Part shown: positions 54,373 through 64,000 of the stretch, in pieces
How the letters are laid out: each line of letters begins with the position of its first letter
Numbering within the stretch: the stretch's first letter is position 1
NCBI RefSeq assembly: GCF_001625305.1
Contig: NW_017802403.1
Location: 238,994 to 302,993, forward strand
Source: Branchiostoma belcheri
Taxonomy: Eukaryota; Chordata; Leptocardii; Amphioxiformes; Branchiostomatidae
Direction: 5' to 3'
Length of the DNA: 64,000 nucleotides
Notes under the pieces: model-generated
What the model was told of the DNA's origin: nothing
The model's input: only the letters and a program-made list of their open reading frames with translations
The model's database searches: none
Position numbers and translations under genes: made by a program

Positions 54373-55389
54373 GTAAGTACTTCTAGTACCATGATGCCAA
54401 GTTGCAGTTAATGGTAGACTACATGTATCTATTGTTATGTTATGCAACGTACTGAACCTTTATCCGCCCACAAATTGAAGATAAAGTAGACTACATATCT
54501 ATTGTTATGCAACTGAACTTTCAGCTGCCTGCAACGTAAACTTGAAAAAAAGTACTAGTACTAGACTACATATCTACTGACCGTTTCTGAAATTACATAC
54601 AGCTACTTGAGTAACTCTTTCTGGCATATCTTATTCATTATCTAACCTTGACCGACGTACAGATGTGTATTGTTGTACAACTGATATTTCAGCTGCCAAC
54701 ACTAATAACAATAGCCTGGGTGCCGTCAGATTTGCAACAGAGCTCCCTGTGTTCGCCCCCTTTTTTGGCAAGGTTAACTCCTAGTAACTGTCCTTGTATA
54801 TATTATTAAACAAAAGGCGCCCTCATAGCTTGGCCGACATGCACTTGGGCATGTTTTCGATGGCACGTCCATGCCCAATTCTATGACCAGATCCACCGTG
54901 TCTGGCGAGACCACACCGGCATTCGGTCGTGGTACGCTGGGAGGGGACACCAGCAACCAGGTTGTTGACCTCTGACATTGACACGGCGCCACTTATCGTC
55001 TTTTGGTCATACTATCGAGGATTCTAGCTTGGCCGGTTTGTAGTTGAGCACGGTTGAGAAGGAACGTGTGACACGTGGAAGAGATGCAAGTATGACATCC
55101 ACCCAGATGGCGATTTGGCAACCTCAGTGTGAAGACAGCTTTGTCTAATCGCTCCCTATTAGTATGTAAATTGGGGGTATATGCATTCTCTTTTGTTTTG
55201 TGCTAAAAGGTGATCTTCTAAAATGGTCTAAGACTATATGCAAATTCATAAAACCAGCTGCATTGAACACAAACCGTCCCATCTAATGGGATGTTGTCAG
55301 TATGCAAAAATATGTTTCAACATGTATACTATTCTGAGATAATACGTTGAATTTTGTATTATTCTTGCAGGATCCGCTGTTTGACCAAC

Positions 55390-56469
55390 ATGGCAGCCGG
55401 AGATGAGTCCCAGCTGGGTAATCTGAAGAGCCACATGAGAACCCACACGGATGAGAAACCTCACAGATGCGAGGAGTGTGACAGCCAGTTCAGTGACCTC
55501 TGTAATCTGAAAATTCACAAATTACACACTCACAATAGTGAGAAACCATGCCGATGTGAGGAGTGTGGCATCGGGTTTAGTAGACTGTCAAATCTAAAGA
55601 GACACATGCGGACTCATACTGGTGAGAAACCGTATACTTGCGAGGGGTGCAGCAGGCAGTTTAGTCGGCTGTGTAGTCTTAAGAGACACATGCGGGCTCA
55701 CACTGGTGAAAAACCGTACCAATGTGAGGAGTGCGGCAGCCAGTTTAGTCTTCTGTCTTATCTGAAGGGGCACATGCGGACTCACACGGGTCGAAATCAG
55801 TGTGAGGAGTGCGGCAGCGAGTTTAGTAATCTGTCAACTCTGAAGAGACACATTCGGACTCACACTGGTGAGAAACCGTACACTTGCGAGGAGTGCAGCA
55901 AGCAGTTTAGTCGGCTGTGTAGTCTTAAGAGGCACATGCAGAATCACACTGGTGAGAAAACGTACGGATGTGAGGAGTGCGGCATGCAATTCAGGAAGTT
56001 CCGTGATCTGAAAAGCCACATATTACGCACTCACACCAGTGAGAAACCATACCGATGTGAAGAGTGTAGTAAGGAGTTCAGTGAGCTCTGTAAACTGCAA
56101 AACCACATACGTACTCACACCGGTGAGAAACCTTACAGATGTGAGGAGTGCGGCAGCCAGTTTAGTCATCTGTCTCATCTAAAGGGGCACATACGGACTC
56201 ACACTGGTGAGAAACCCTATCGGTGTGAGGAGTGCGGCAGCGAGTTTAGTGCACTGTCAAATATAAAGAGACACATTCGGACTCACACAGGTGAGAAACC
56301 GTACACTTGCGAGGAATGCAGCAAGCAGTTTAGTCGGCTGTGTAGTCTCAAGAGACACATACGTACTCACACTGGTGAAAAACCGTACGGATGTGAGGAG
56401 TGCGGCAGCCAGTTTAGTCACCTGTCTTGTCTGAAGGGGCACTTACGGACTCACACGTCAACATCCTAG
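55390..56469 (+). CDS. C2H2 zinc-finger protein, 12 fingers
   Basis: A probable nuclear DNA-binding protein of 359 residues, all but the ends made of fingers. The ATG at 55,390 (ACCAACATGG, a good Kozak context) follows acceptor TTCTTGCAG at 55,370. A degenerate first unit (LGNLKSHMRTHTDEKP) has lost its cysteines. Twelve complete C-x2-C-x12-H-x3/4-H fingers follow, mostly joined by TGEKPY linkers; the linker after finger 4 is shortened to TGRNQ. Finger framework is very uniform (CEECGSQFS..LSxLKGH, CEECSKQFSRLCSLKRH), with a three-finger block repeated. No KRAB, SCAN or BTB domain is present. The targets are unknown. The single coding exon and tandem-like relatives fit a recently expanded family. 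Confidence 0.9.
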   Translation: MAAGDESQLGNLKSHMRTHTDEKPHRCEECDSQFSDLCNLKIHKLHTHNSEKPCRCEECGIGFSRLSNLKRHMRTHTGEKPYTCEGCSRQFSRLCSLKRHMRAHTGEKPYQCEECGSQFSLLSYLKGHMRTHTGRNQCEECGSEFSNLSTLKRHIRTHTGEKPYTCEECSKQFSRLCSLKRHMQNHTGEKTYGCEECGMQFRKFRDLKSHILRTHTSEKPYRCEECSKEFSELCKLQNHIRTHTGEKPYRCEECGSQFSHLSHLKGHIRTHTGEKPYRCEECGSEFSALSNIKRHIRTHTGEKPYTCEECSKQFSRLCSLKRHIRTHTGEKPYGCEECGSQFSHLSCLKGHLRTHTSTS

Positions 56470-56950
56470 CTCACCCAGTGAAACTACTAAAAGCCTACAA
56501 ATGTCGGTTATATGAGCACAGCAAACGGCTCAGTATCAAATGCCACAAAACGTTTGTGGTGGTTTGAACAGTGAAAAAAAGATGGGAGGGGTTGTTTTAG
56601 ATGTTTGACAGGGGCCTAACGATGTTATGCTGTTGAACATTTCGTTCCATATATATATATTCACTGTTTTCGACTTTATAGAAAATATGTAAAACAAAGA
56701 TAACGTTATTGCAATCCCGATTGTTGCACGTTCCGTAGCATGTTGACTAGAAATAGTAGTGTGTGAAGTGGTGACTGTAAAGTGTTTAGACTATAGATGG
56801 TTGCATGGTTAGTCACCGTTCGCTTGATGTCAAGGCGTCATCGTCCGACCATTATTTCACTTTCCCAAGTGAAATAACGCCGTCTTTTTTCTGTTTTAAT
56901 AACTGAAGTTTTGTTTTCCACTTTTTACACTATATATAGCTGTTTACGTA

Positions 56951-56956
56951 AATAAA
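56951..56956 (+). terminator. Candidate polyadenylation signal of zinc-finger gene
   Basis: AATAAA 482 bases after the stop codon, the first canonical signal on this strand that I see. Confidence 0.4.
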
Positions 56957-57339
56957 TTTAGTTAGTTAGTTGGTTTGTACTGTAAACTGGTTGCAGCATC
57001 AATGTTAGATATGAGTGCGTTAGAGTGTTGCTTGTAATATCCCGTAAGCTACAAGAGATTTGTAAACTTTCTGTCTCTTATAGTAGTAAGAACGAAGTCA
57101 GAGCTAGAGACGTAATGGGTTGTTGTCTTAATTCTTTACCAACATATCAACAACCAGTAGAAGTCATACTTCCACGGCGGTCGGTTATATGAATTATTTA
57201 TAATCTGACTTTATTTGGCTAAGCAAGAACCTGGTCTGCTAAAATAAGGCTGGGGAGCGTTCCCTAATGAGTCGGGAGGGTCGGCTGGTGTTCGGCTAGT
57301 GTTTCTCTGTAATTCGAGATGATTAGGCACACGCTCTGG

Positions 57340-57518
57340 TAATGCTTAGGTCACATTTCCAAACCGGGGCCCAGCCGGGCTGTCTGTATGGACGAAAAAT
57401 TAACAATACATATCAAGAGTATGTAGTTATAGTGGCCATGGTTATCATCGGAAAGGTTTCTGCGTTTTGTTGACTTTTGTTGACCGGGCCCCGGTTTGGA
57501 AATGTGACCTCAGCATTA
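57340..57518. mobile_element. MITE family D
   Basis: Inverted ends TAATGCTTAGGTCACATTTC then CAAACCGGGGCCC, and the inverse ending GTGACCTCAGCATTA. The same end, truncated, interrupts the zinc-finger pseudogene at 54,003. It sits inside a larger repetitive area (GTTCGGCTGGTG.., 57,280-57,780). Confidence 0.75.
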
Positions 57519-58003
57519 GGAGGGATTCCTCTGTAGGTTTGCACACGCTCGTCTCCAAATTTGACCGCCGAACACGAGCCGAACACTGCTGACCTACTGG
57601 CGAACACGAGCCGACCACGCGCCGGACACGTGCTGAACACTAGCTAACCAATCCCGAACACTTCCGAATTTTTAAAAAACATTTTGAAACATTCGGCTGG
57701 CGCAGCCGAACCGTATCCGACCCAGCCAAACGCCAGGCGACCCACTCCTAACAATGATTGGCGAGTGTTCGGTTTGTATTCCTGTTCTAAAGAATAGAAG
57801 AATCTAGAATGGTAGGTTAAAGAATAAAGATCATTTCAAGTTTTCAAAGTCAGATGTGTTTGATTTCGAAAGTAGTAACAGTTATATGTAACGCTACACA
57901 GACACACACAACAGTACGATGTAAACATCAATTGACCACAATGTCCCGACATTCATTGCGGTAAATAAACTATGACGTAATGATGTGATAGGTCTATTCG
58001 GCT
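57519..58003. other. No gene; repeat-rich
   Basis: Contains several CCGAACAC / GTGTTCGG motifs and a block related to 40,071-40,160. No coding signal. Confidence 0.4.
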
Positions 58004-59226
58004 ATTCACCAGTTTCCCATCCCCAGAATGCAATGCGAAAACAGGAGGCTAACCCTCATTTGCATAGGACAGGAAGGCATCGGAATGATCCTGTTGACGT
58101 TATTGCTTTTTCTGATGTTTCTTCTTCTTCTTCTTCTCCTCCTTCTCCTCCAGCCATTTTTTAAATGGATTCAGCTTCTTCATTTTAGGGCCCAAGGTCC
58201 TGAAATTTGGTATGGAGGTACAGTGGGCAAATACCCCTAGGCGTTTTTTAAATTATTGTGATACAGGCTTTTAGAATGGTTTTATTTGAGTTTTTTGGCT
58301 GTGTTATAGCAAATGTATTACTGTATTAGTGTGCCTTGTTTACCACGTTTGGGCATGAGTCATCACAATGGAATGCAGGGCATCAACCAATAGGCATGCA
58401 GCTTTCCTCTATTCTTCTTGCTGATTGGCTGTTGGGATTTAACTTGATTAACACCTGCTCAGAGCATTTCCACCTGCACAGAGCATTTCTTGCTGATTGG
58501 CTGTTGGGATTTAACTTGATTAACACCTGCACAGATCATTTCCATACTGACAGTATGTCTGTATTCAAGTGTTTTGGTAGGTATTTCAAGCTTTCCTGCT
58601 CCAGCATTGGAATGCGGGGCATGGACGTTTTTTTTTTAATTTTGAAAATCAACAGTTTGCATTATGCAATTAAAAATCCTAACCAATAAAGTAGGGAATA
58701 GCTATCCAACTGTTGTTTTAGTTGTATGTTACTTCATATTATAGTTATATCAATGTAAATCATTGTTTTCCCTTGTGTTTCTCATTCTTTCCCTGCCATG
58801 TCGTAAAATGTGGTGAACCCATCGCTGTATTTGCTCCAAAGCAAATATTGGCCTTTCTAGTTTTTCAGTGTGTTTTGAGGTGTTGTGGCAAATTATATTA
58901 CTATAGGCCGAATGTGATAACAAATAGATAATGAATGTGTGGTTTGTAATTTTATAGTGGTAATGCTATATACCGATGCTGTCCGTTACAAACCATATGC
59001 TCCATGTTCAAAAGAGCAAAAAACTTCATTCTCTATTTGTTGTCAGATTTGGCCCATGGTGATTTAATTATTGTTGTTAAGCATAAAATGCCCCAGCACC
59101 TCAAAAGACCTGAAAAGCAAGCTGTTTAACGTCAAAAGGATCATTCCGATGCCTTAATGTCCTATGCAAATGAGGGTTACCCCCCTGTTTTCGCATTGCA
59201 TTCTGGGGATGGGAAACTGGTGAATG
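58004..59226. mobile_element. 1.2-kb element with ~95-bp inverted terminal repeats
   Basis: The left end ATTCACCAGTTTCCCATCCC then CAGAATGCAATGCGAAAACA, CCTCATTTGCATAGGACA and GGCATCGGAATGATCC is repeated in inverse at 59,130-59,226 with few changes. The interior has a 69-bp tandem duplication (CTTGCTGATTGGCTGTTGGG near 58,428 and 58,488). An open frame at 58,336-58,689 spans that duplication but has no domain. A non-autonomous DNA transposon is most likely. Confidence 0.8.
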
Positions 59227-60005
59227 TCTGACAGGGGATTGAGGAGGGGTATCAGGCTACCGGGGCTCCGCACGCGGCTTCCATGAAGCCAGCCTCAACG
59301 GTAAATCATTTGAAATGATAAGCAGTTTTACGGGGACTTTCTTGTCCAAATAAAATAAAATACGCACTGCATATACCTCAAATGTTGTTGACTTTGATGT
59401 GTGTGAAATCACTCTTAAGCCACGGTCCCAATTGGGAAAAGGGGCCCTGGCGGGTAGTTCCCGGGCTGTTTTTTACTACTTTCGGGCGGGATCCCGACGT
59501 GGCCCCGCGGGGCACCCTGCGGCTACCGGGCTATTTTTTGGCCCGTCGGGGCCCCGATAAGAATTTAATTCTGAGTTAAATTCTACCCGGGCCCCGCTGA
59601 CAAAAAGACGCCGTGACCTCATCGTGAGAACACCGAGAGGTACCCCTCCGGTTGCCGGCATTCCACCGGGACACATTTCTTACGTCACAGACCAGATGAA
59701 CAGAATAAAGGTGTGTACGTCGTAAACCCGGGTAAAATGTGTGACCTCACAGATCAAATGATCACAACAAATACGTGAATTCTGCATTACGTATAGGTCA
59801 ATACAAGACGTCGTCAGAGAATCTGCTGGGTACCTGACGGGTGACTGCCGGAGACCGACCAAATTTTAAAAAAAATGCTACTGAAGGAAACTTTTAATTG
59901 TGACCACGACAGCCGATGCCCGCTCGACTCCTGAACCCGACCGGGGCCAGCCGGGGCTACATCCTCGACGGGCACCGGCGTAATTGGGACCTTAGCTTTA
60001 CGCGC
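59227..60005. other. No gene; GC-rich repeat-like stretch
   Basis: 59,420-59,670 and 59,910-59,990 are rich in CGGGGCC and CCCGGGC (GGCCCCGCGGGG, CCGTCGGGGCCCCG). They look like opposed arms of another inverted repeat whose ends I could not fix (CCCAATTGGGAA near 59,428 and TAATTGGGACC near 59,982). No domain in any frame. Confidence 0.4.
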
Positions 60006-60345
60006 GTCGAATGCTCATTCGAATAAATCGATGTTAATTTAGCAAAGAACTGAATTTAAACAGACCCCATTATATTACACATATCCAATAAAAATGACAG
60101 CATAGATGTACTGTCCCCAAATCGGTTTATATTTGTGAAAAGGTGGATTTTTTTTACTGTTAGACGGTACCCATGAAAAAAGGTCTTGAAGTCGCGGCTT
60201 TACAGAAAAAGACCGCGGGTGACCCCAAATCGAACGAGCGTTAGGTTCAAATTACGTCATATCGAACATGAATCGGTTCGAAAAAAAGGTTGGGACATTT
60301 GGGCCCAAATTTGGCCACCGTGAGAGCAGATTGAGTTAGTAATAT
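60006..60345. repeat. Dispersed repeat (GGTGGATTTTTT..GACCGCGGGT), copy 2
   Basis: The same ordered blocks as 29,330-29,730, ending TTTGGGCCCAAATTTGGCCA then CCGTG. Confidence 0.55.
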
Positions 60346-60365
60346 TTTGTAATTTTTTTACCTTA

Positions 60366-60751
60366 GGCCATGTTGATTTGATTATATGGATGACATCCGC
60401 GCGCGCATGAATTTTCGGCCGTTTCCAAAATTTTCAACCATACTGTAAATCGTACAAAACAGTTGCAAAATGAGCAAAAATATACCATAAGTTACAAAAA
60501 AAACTATACCAATGTCGTAGAATAGCCAAAAATCAAACGAAAAAAGACGAAATTGTAAAGAAATGAACTTGAAGACTAGATTATTCGCCAAACCATATTC
60601 TGTGCCATTTGCTCAACCCTCATGACCACGTAGATTTCATAATGAAAATAACTTTTTTTTTTTGCAAAACTTTTTTTTTATTCGCATGCACGCGCGCATC
60701 AGTTTTGGGGCTCCCGGAGGATGTCATCCATATAATCAAATCAACATGGCC
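60366..60751. mobile_element. MITE family B, copy 3 (best preserved)
   Basis: The left end is GGCCATGTTGATTTGATTAT then ATGGATGACATCCGCGCGCG. The right end is its near-perfect inverse, ending ATCAAATCAACATGGCC. TIRs are about 45 bp. This is the reference copy for the family. Confidence 0.85.
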
Positions 60752-61679
60752 CTACAGAAGTGAAAGGTAAACATCATATCCATCTACGGCTCTGTTGCTA
60801 ATTTGAATGGTCTGCGTGGGACAACAGTTCTGTGTTCTGTCGTGTCATTGTTACGTACGTGTGCAACATTAATATAGTGAAATTGACATGGTCGCGACGT
60901 CAGTGTCAATAGTTGATTATCAAAGTCCCTGAACGAGTGCCATCTGTCTCACAGACAAAATTAGCTCAGAATGATACGGATAGAAATCTGTGTCTCCACG
61001 ACTCTCATCTAGATTCAAAAATTATTCTTTTATCCTTTTCACAAGATGTACAAAGAAGGAATTCCTTAGAGTAATCCGCAATCTTCTGGCAGCTAGATTG
61101 ACAAGTATTGTGGGCGTTAAAACAAGACGGACAAAAAGCAAGTAACGGTTAACATTTTTATACATTGTATATTGAATTTTTGGTAAACAAGCTGGTGGCT
61201 AGAAGATTGCGGTATAAGTTGGAAAATAAATCATTTTTGTTTTGTACAGTGCATTGCTCCGCTACTTGAGTTTCGGACTTAGATCTTCCATAAAAATACA
61301 TTGTATATTTAACACAGTACACCAAAACACTCTTTTCCTGTTCTTGGTAGCTAGGTCCTTGATAATAGTAAGAACTGCAACCGTTACAATGACTGTTCCT
61401 GCACGGTATGGATTGTTAAATATAACATCTGTACTCGTGAACAATTGTAACGAAATATTACACAATAAAACGCTGTCACTCAAACCTTTCAGAAACAACT
61501 TTTGAAAATAAATTTTCTGATAGAAATGTCAGGTAGAGTTAAGATTAAATTCTGTGATTCTTTAAGTAGCTTAGAATATTCATTTTGTTTCTTGGCAGAC
61601 AACAGCCTCGGGCTTGAACTGCGAGTGCCCACAACCCAATACTAGTTGACTACATTTTCATAATAAATTGTAATTAAGA
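60752..61679. other. No gene seen
   Basis: Opposed frames at 61,242-61,505 lack any domain. Otherwise AT-rich non-coding DNA. Confidence 0.4.
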
Positions 61680-62170
61680 TATACATCTGAAACTGTGTGA
61701 TGTTACAATGTTGGGTTCTTTGGTGACTTTTACATCTACATAGTTTTGGCTGTACGGCAGCTAGCACTTCGCTATGTGATAAATTTCCCACTTTCAGAGA
61801 TCGAATAATAGCTCAAAACTGATCCTGCATTGTCTGATCATGTTTATTGGCCATTTCTGAAGACGATTCATCTTTTGTTTGTGTTTTTACATCTGCATAC
61901 ATAGGGTCTGGCTGTAAGGCAGCACGCACCGTTCGTTACGGGACAGATTTGCAACTGTGGGACTTTCACTTTATTTATTTAACCATAAATTAAATCTCGG
62001 GTCATTCGACCTGCTTTTCAGGTATTTTAAAGGATATTGAGCGTTAGCCTGTGATTGGCCCTGCCCTATATTATTATGACACTTGCCATTACAGTAGCTG
62101 TGGTGTTTGTGTTCGATTCAGTGAATCTGAGACTGGCCTTCTCCTGTCTTTAGAAAATTGTTTTCAAAAT
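61680..62170 (-). pseudogene. Decayed extra copies of the LRR-receptor tail repeat
   Basis: 61,740-61,880 matches the tail-coding DNA near 62,705-62,830 (CTAGCACTTCG, TGTGATAAATTTCCCACTTT then CAGAGAT). 62,040-62,170 matches 62,880-62,960. Both lie past the stop codon and have lost the frame. So the receptor tail once extended further, or tail units were copied into its 3' flank. Confidence 0.65.
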
Positions 62171-62190
62171 CTCCATACCGGTAATAATGA

Positions 62191-63402
62191 TCACTGACCT
62201 TGAGACTGAGACTGACCTTGCTCTGTCTGCTCCTGACCGCTGGTCATTACAGTAGCTGTTTTGTACACAGAATTTATCTGCGAGACAGTCTGCCCTGTGC
62301 CATAAGATACATTTCTAGCATCGAGGGATTCAGTGATGGCCTGATACTGACCCCGCCCTGTCTGACCATCACCACTGGTCATTACGGTTTCTGTTTGATA
62401 CACAGAATTTAGCTGCGAGGCAGTCGGCCCTGTGCCATAAGATACATTTCTAGCATCGAGGGATTCAGTGATGGCCTGATACTGACCCTGCCCTGTCTGA
62501 ACATCACCACTGGCCATTACAGTAGCTATTGTGTTTGTGATGGTCTGAGACTGGGTCACAATTTTGTATACAGAATTCTGCTGTGAGGCAGTCTGCCCTG
62601 TGCCATAAGAAAGATTTCTAACATCCAATGATTCAGTCACGGCCTGGGACTGGCCCTGTCCTGTCGGATCATTACTATTGGCTATCTCTGTAGATGCGTC
62701 GTCCTTTGGTGGTGATTTAACATCTAAATACATAGGCTGTAAAGCAGCTAGCACTTCGTCATGTGATAAATTTCCCACTTTCAGAGATTGAATATTAGCT
62801 TGAGACTGACCCTGCCCTGTCTGATCATTTCCACTGATCAGCTTAGTATCTGTGGTCTTTGTGTTGGATTCAGTGTTAGCCTGAGACTGACCCTGTTCTG
62901 TCTTGACATGAAGTTTGTCAATATCTTCATACTGGTGATCATTATCACTGGTCATTACAGTAGCTTTGGGGGTTATGTTGGATTCAGTGTTAGCCTGAGA
63001 GTCACCCTGCCCTCTCTGATTATGGCCACTGACCATTACAGAAACTGCTGTGTTTGTGTTGCTCCCAACAACACCGGGATTCAGCCCTACTGGAGGACTC
63101 CTGGTCCTCTTTTTGTACCAAATTACAGCCAAGAAGGTCCCAATAAGGACAATACCGGCAACTGAACCACAAGCTGAGCCAATGAGAACAGGTAGAGGGG
63201 AACTGCGAGCAGATTCTGGTTTGTTTGAAGTGATTGCAAGGTGCGAAGCTAGTGTTGCTCTTGTTTTGCCTGCAGGATCTGACATTTGGGCAGCATTGAA
63301 CTTGAAGTACCAGTGATAGTGAGAGTTGTGTGAGATCAATTGAATATCAGCTATCCGTGATGTTGTGGTCGCCTGAAGGGAACTGGGAGCAGATTCTGGC
63401 AT
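62191..63402 (-). CDS. LRR receptor, stalk-membrane-tail segment (second frame)
   Basis: The 403-codon open frame from the first in-frame Met to TGA at 62,191. Met here is not a likely true start: the frame is open 70 bases further and has no signal peptide. It would encode only stalk, membrane helix and tail. Confidence 0.7.
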   Translation of the reverse strand: MPESAPSSLQATTTSRIADIQLISHNSHYHWYFKFNAAQMSDPAGKTRATLASHLAITSNKPESARSSPLPVLIGSACGSVAGIVLIGTFLAVIWYKKRTRSPPVGLNPGVVGSNTNTAVSVMVSGHNQRGQGDSQANTESNITPKATVMTSDNDHQYEDIDKLHVKTEQGQSQANTESNTKTTDTKLISGNDQTGQGQSQANIQSLKVGNLSHDEVLAALQPMYLDVKSPPKDDASTEIANSNDPTGQGQSQAVTESLDVRNLSYGTGQTASQQNSVYKIVTQSQTITNTIATVMASGDVQTGQGQYQAITESLDARNVSYGTGPTASQLNSVYQTETVMTSGDGQTGRGQYQAITESLDARNVSYGTGQTVSQINSVYKTATVMTSGQEQTEQGQSQSQGQ

Positions 63403-64000
63403 CTCTGAAGTGATTGAAACGGGCGAAGTTAGTGTTGCTCCTGATTTACTTGTTTTTCTGCAGGATTTGCTGTTGATTCAGCAGTGGTTTTAAAGACCGA
63501 TGGGCTAGTATTGCTTTCTGTGTTACCAACTGAAGATGTTGACACTGCAGCTGAACTGTTTTGAACAGTGACAGGTGATACGCTTGGCTCTTCACATATC
63601 AAATCTTCAGGATCGACATTTTCAAGCTTGTGTCCAAGAAGTTTGGCGGGTTGGGCACAAATTATCTGGTTCTTTAATGCATGAATTAGCATGACAGGAG
63701 CCATCCTACAGTCACACTGCCAGGGGTTCCATCCAAGTTGTATTTCGATATTAGATTGGGACAAGCAGAAAACTGACGGGGGAATGGCCGTCATCTTGTT
63801 GTTCTGAAGTTTCAAATTAAATGAAAGTGGCAGATTTTTAAATGCACCAGAATGGATGGTACTTATCTGGTTGTTGCACAGCCACAACTCTTGTAGCTCG
63901 GGTAGATTTGCAAATGCACCAGAATGGATGGTAGTTATCTGGTTGTTGTACAGCCACAAGATTGTTAGCTGGGGCAGATTTGCAAATATACCAGAATGGA
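62191..64000 (-). CDS. LRR transmembrane receptor, 3' part, frameshifted
   Basis: Runs off the window's right edge, so the N-terminus is missing. Leucine-rich repeats of about 24 residues (LWLYNNQITTIHSGAFANLP) lead to an LRRCT cap (NPWQCDCRM..CAQP..ICEEP). A Ser/Thr-rich stalk, one membrane helix (63,118-63,192; LPVLIGSACGSVAGIVLIGT then FLAVIWYKKR) and a cytoplasmic tail of about 300 residues follow. A cell-surface recognition or adhesion protein is likely. The tail is six imperfect repeats (TGQGQYQAITESLDARNVSY) with tyrosines in YEDI, YLDV and SVYKIV contexts. The upstream frame stops at TAA 63,429-63,431 while the downstream frame is open from about 63,474. The switch coincides with an A5 run (63,453-63,457, minus), so one base appears lost there. 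Either a sequencing error or a true null allele. Confidence 0.8.
63429..64000 (-). CDS. LRR receptor, ectodomain segment (first frame), partial
   Basis: Open to the window edge. At least three LRRs, the LRRCT cap and the start of the stalk (STSSVGNTESNTSPS), then QVNQEQH and a stop just after the A5 run. Confidence 0.75.
   Translation of the reverse strand, partial: HSGIFANLPQLTILWLYNNQITTIHSGAFANLPELQELWLCNNQISTIHSGAFKNLPLSFNLKLQNNKMTAIPPSVFCLSQSNIEIQLGWNPWQCDCRMAPVMLIHALKNQIICAQPAKLLGHKLENVDPEDLICEEPSVSPVTVQNSSAAVSTSSVGNTESNTSPSVFKTTAESTANPAEKQVNQEQH

Noticed and set aside
54823-54979. Small minus-strand frame (MSEVNNLVAGVPSQRTTTEC..)
   Set aside because: About 52 codons, no conservation evidence, antisense within the zinc-finger gene's intron; insufficient support.
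55594-56442. Minus-strand frames of about 60 codons over the zinc-finger exon
   Set aside because: Shadows of the C2H2 repeats on the opposite strand.

Overview
The window looks like nuclear DNA of an invertebrate chordate, most likely amphioxus (Branchiostoma). Genes are split by long AT-rich introns with GT..AG borders. They include a LIM-homeobox gene of the Lhx2/9 (apterous) group, a nucleotidyltransferase-TPR protein, a C2H2 zinc-finger gene and a leucine-rich-repeat receptor. The rest is dense in MITEs, Penelope-like elements, LINE 3' ends, a SINE and microsatellites, as amphioxus accessory DNA usually is. The species call is inference; no sequence search was possible.

Layout. 1-19,213 has no gene I can support. 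It holds MITEs, LINE tails, a 490-bp purine tract and long (GT)n, (CA)n and (GATG)n arrays, and is probably intron or upstream DNA of the homeobox gene. 19,214-25,267 (+) carries the last two coding exons of the Lhx2/9 gene; the LIM exons were not found. A 35-bp minisatellite repeats the acceptor of the first of these exons about eight times. 25,268-33,664 is repeats plus a tight cluster of five CACGTG E-boxes. 33,665-39,565 (-) is a five-exon, 1088-residue NTase-TPR gene, with exon phases that agree throughout. 42,830-46,218 (+) is a three-exon, 322-residue gene of no family I recognise. 46,219-53,000 is mobile DNA with an assembly gap, a Penelope GIY-YIG relic and a broken TPR copy. 53,047-56,469 (+) has an orphan exon, a zinc-finger pseudogene cut by a MITE remnant, and an intact 12-finger gene with a TATA box and a noncoding first exon. 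57,340-60,751 is three more inverted-repeat elements. 62,191-64,000 (-) is the 3' part of an LRR receptor with a repetitive tyrosine-rich tail, broken by a one-base frameshift.

The genes do not form an operon or an obvious pathway. The homeobox gene is a developmental regulator. The NTase-TPR, zinc-finger and LRR genes belong to families that expand by duplication, and the TPR and zinc-finger relics show that process here. Recurrent mobile families explain most of the remaining DNA: a foldback MITE with 9-bp target duplications, two larger MITE families, and Penelope relics with hammerhead-like cores.
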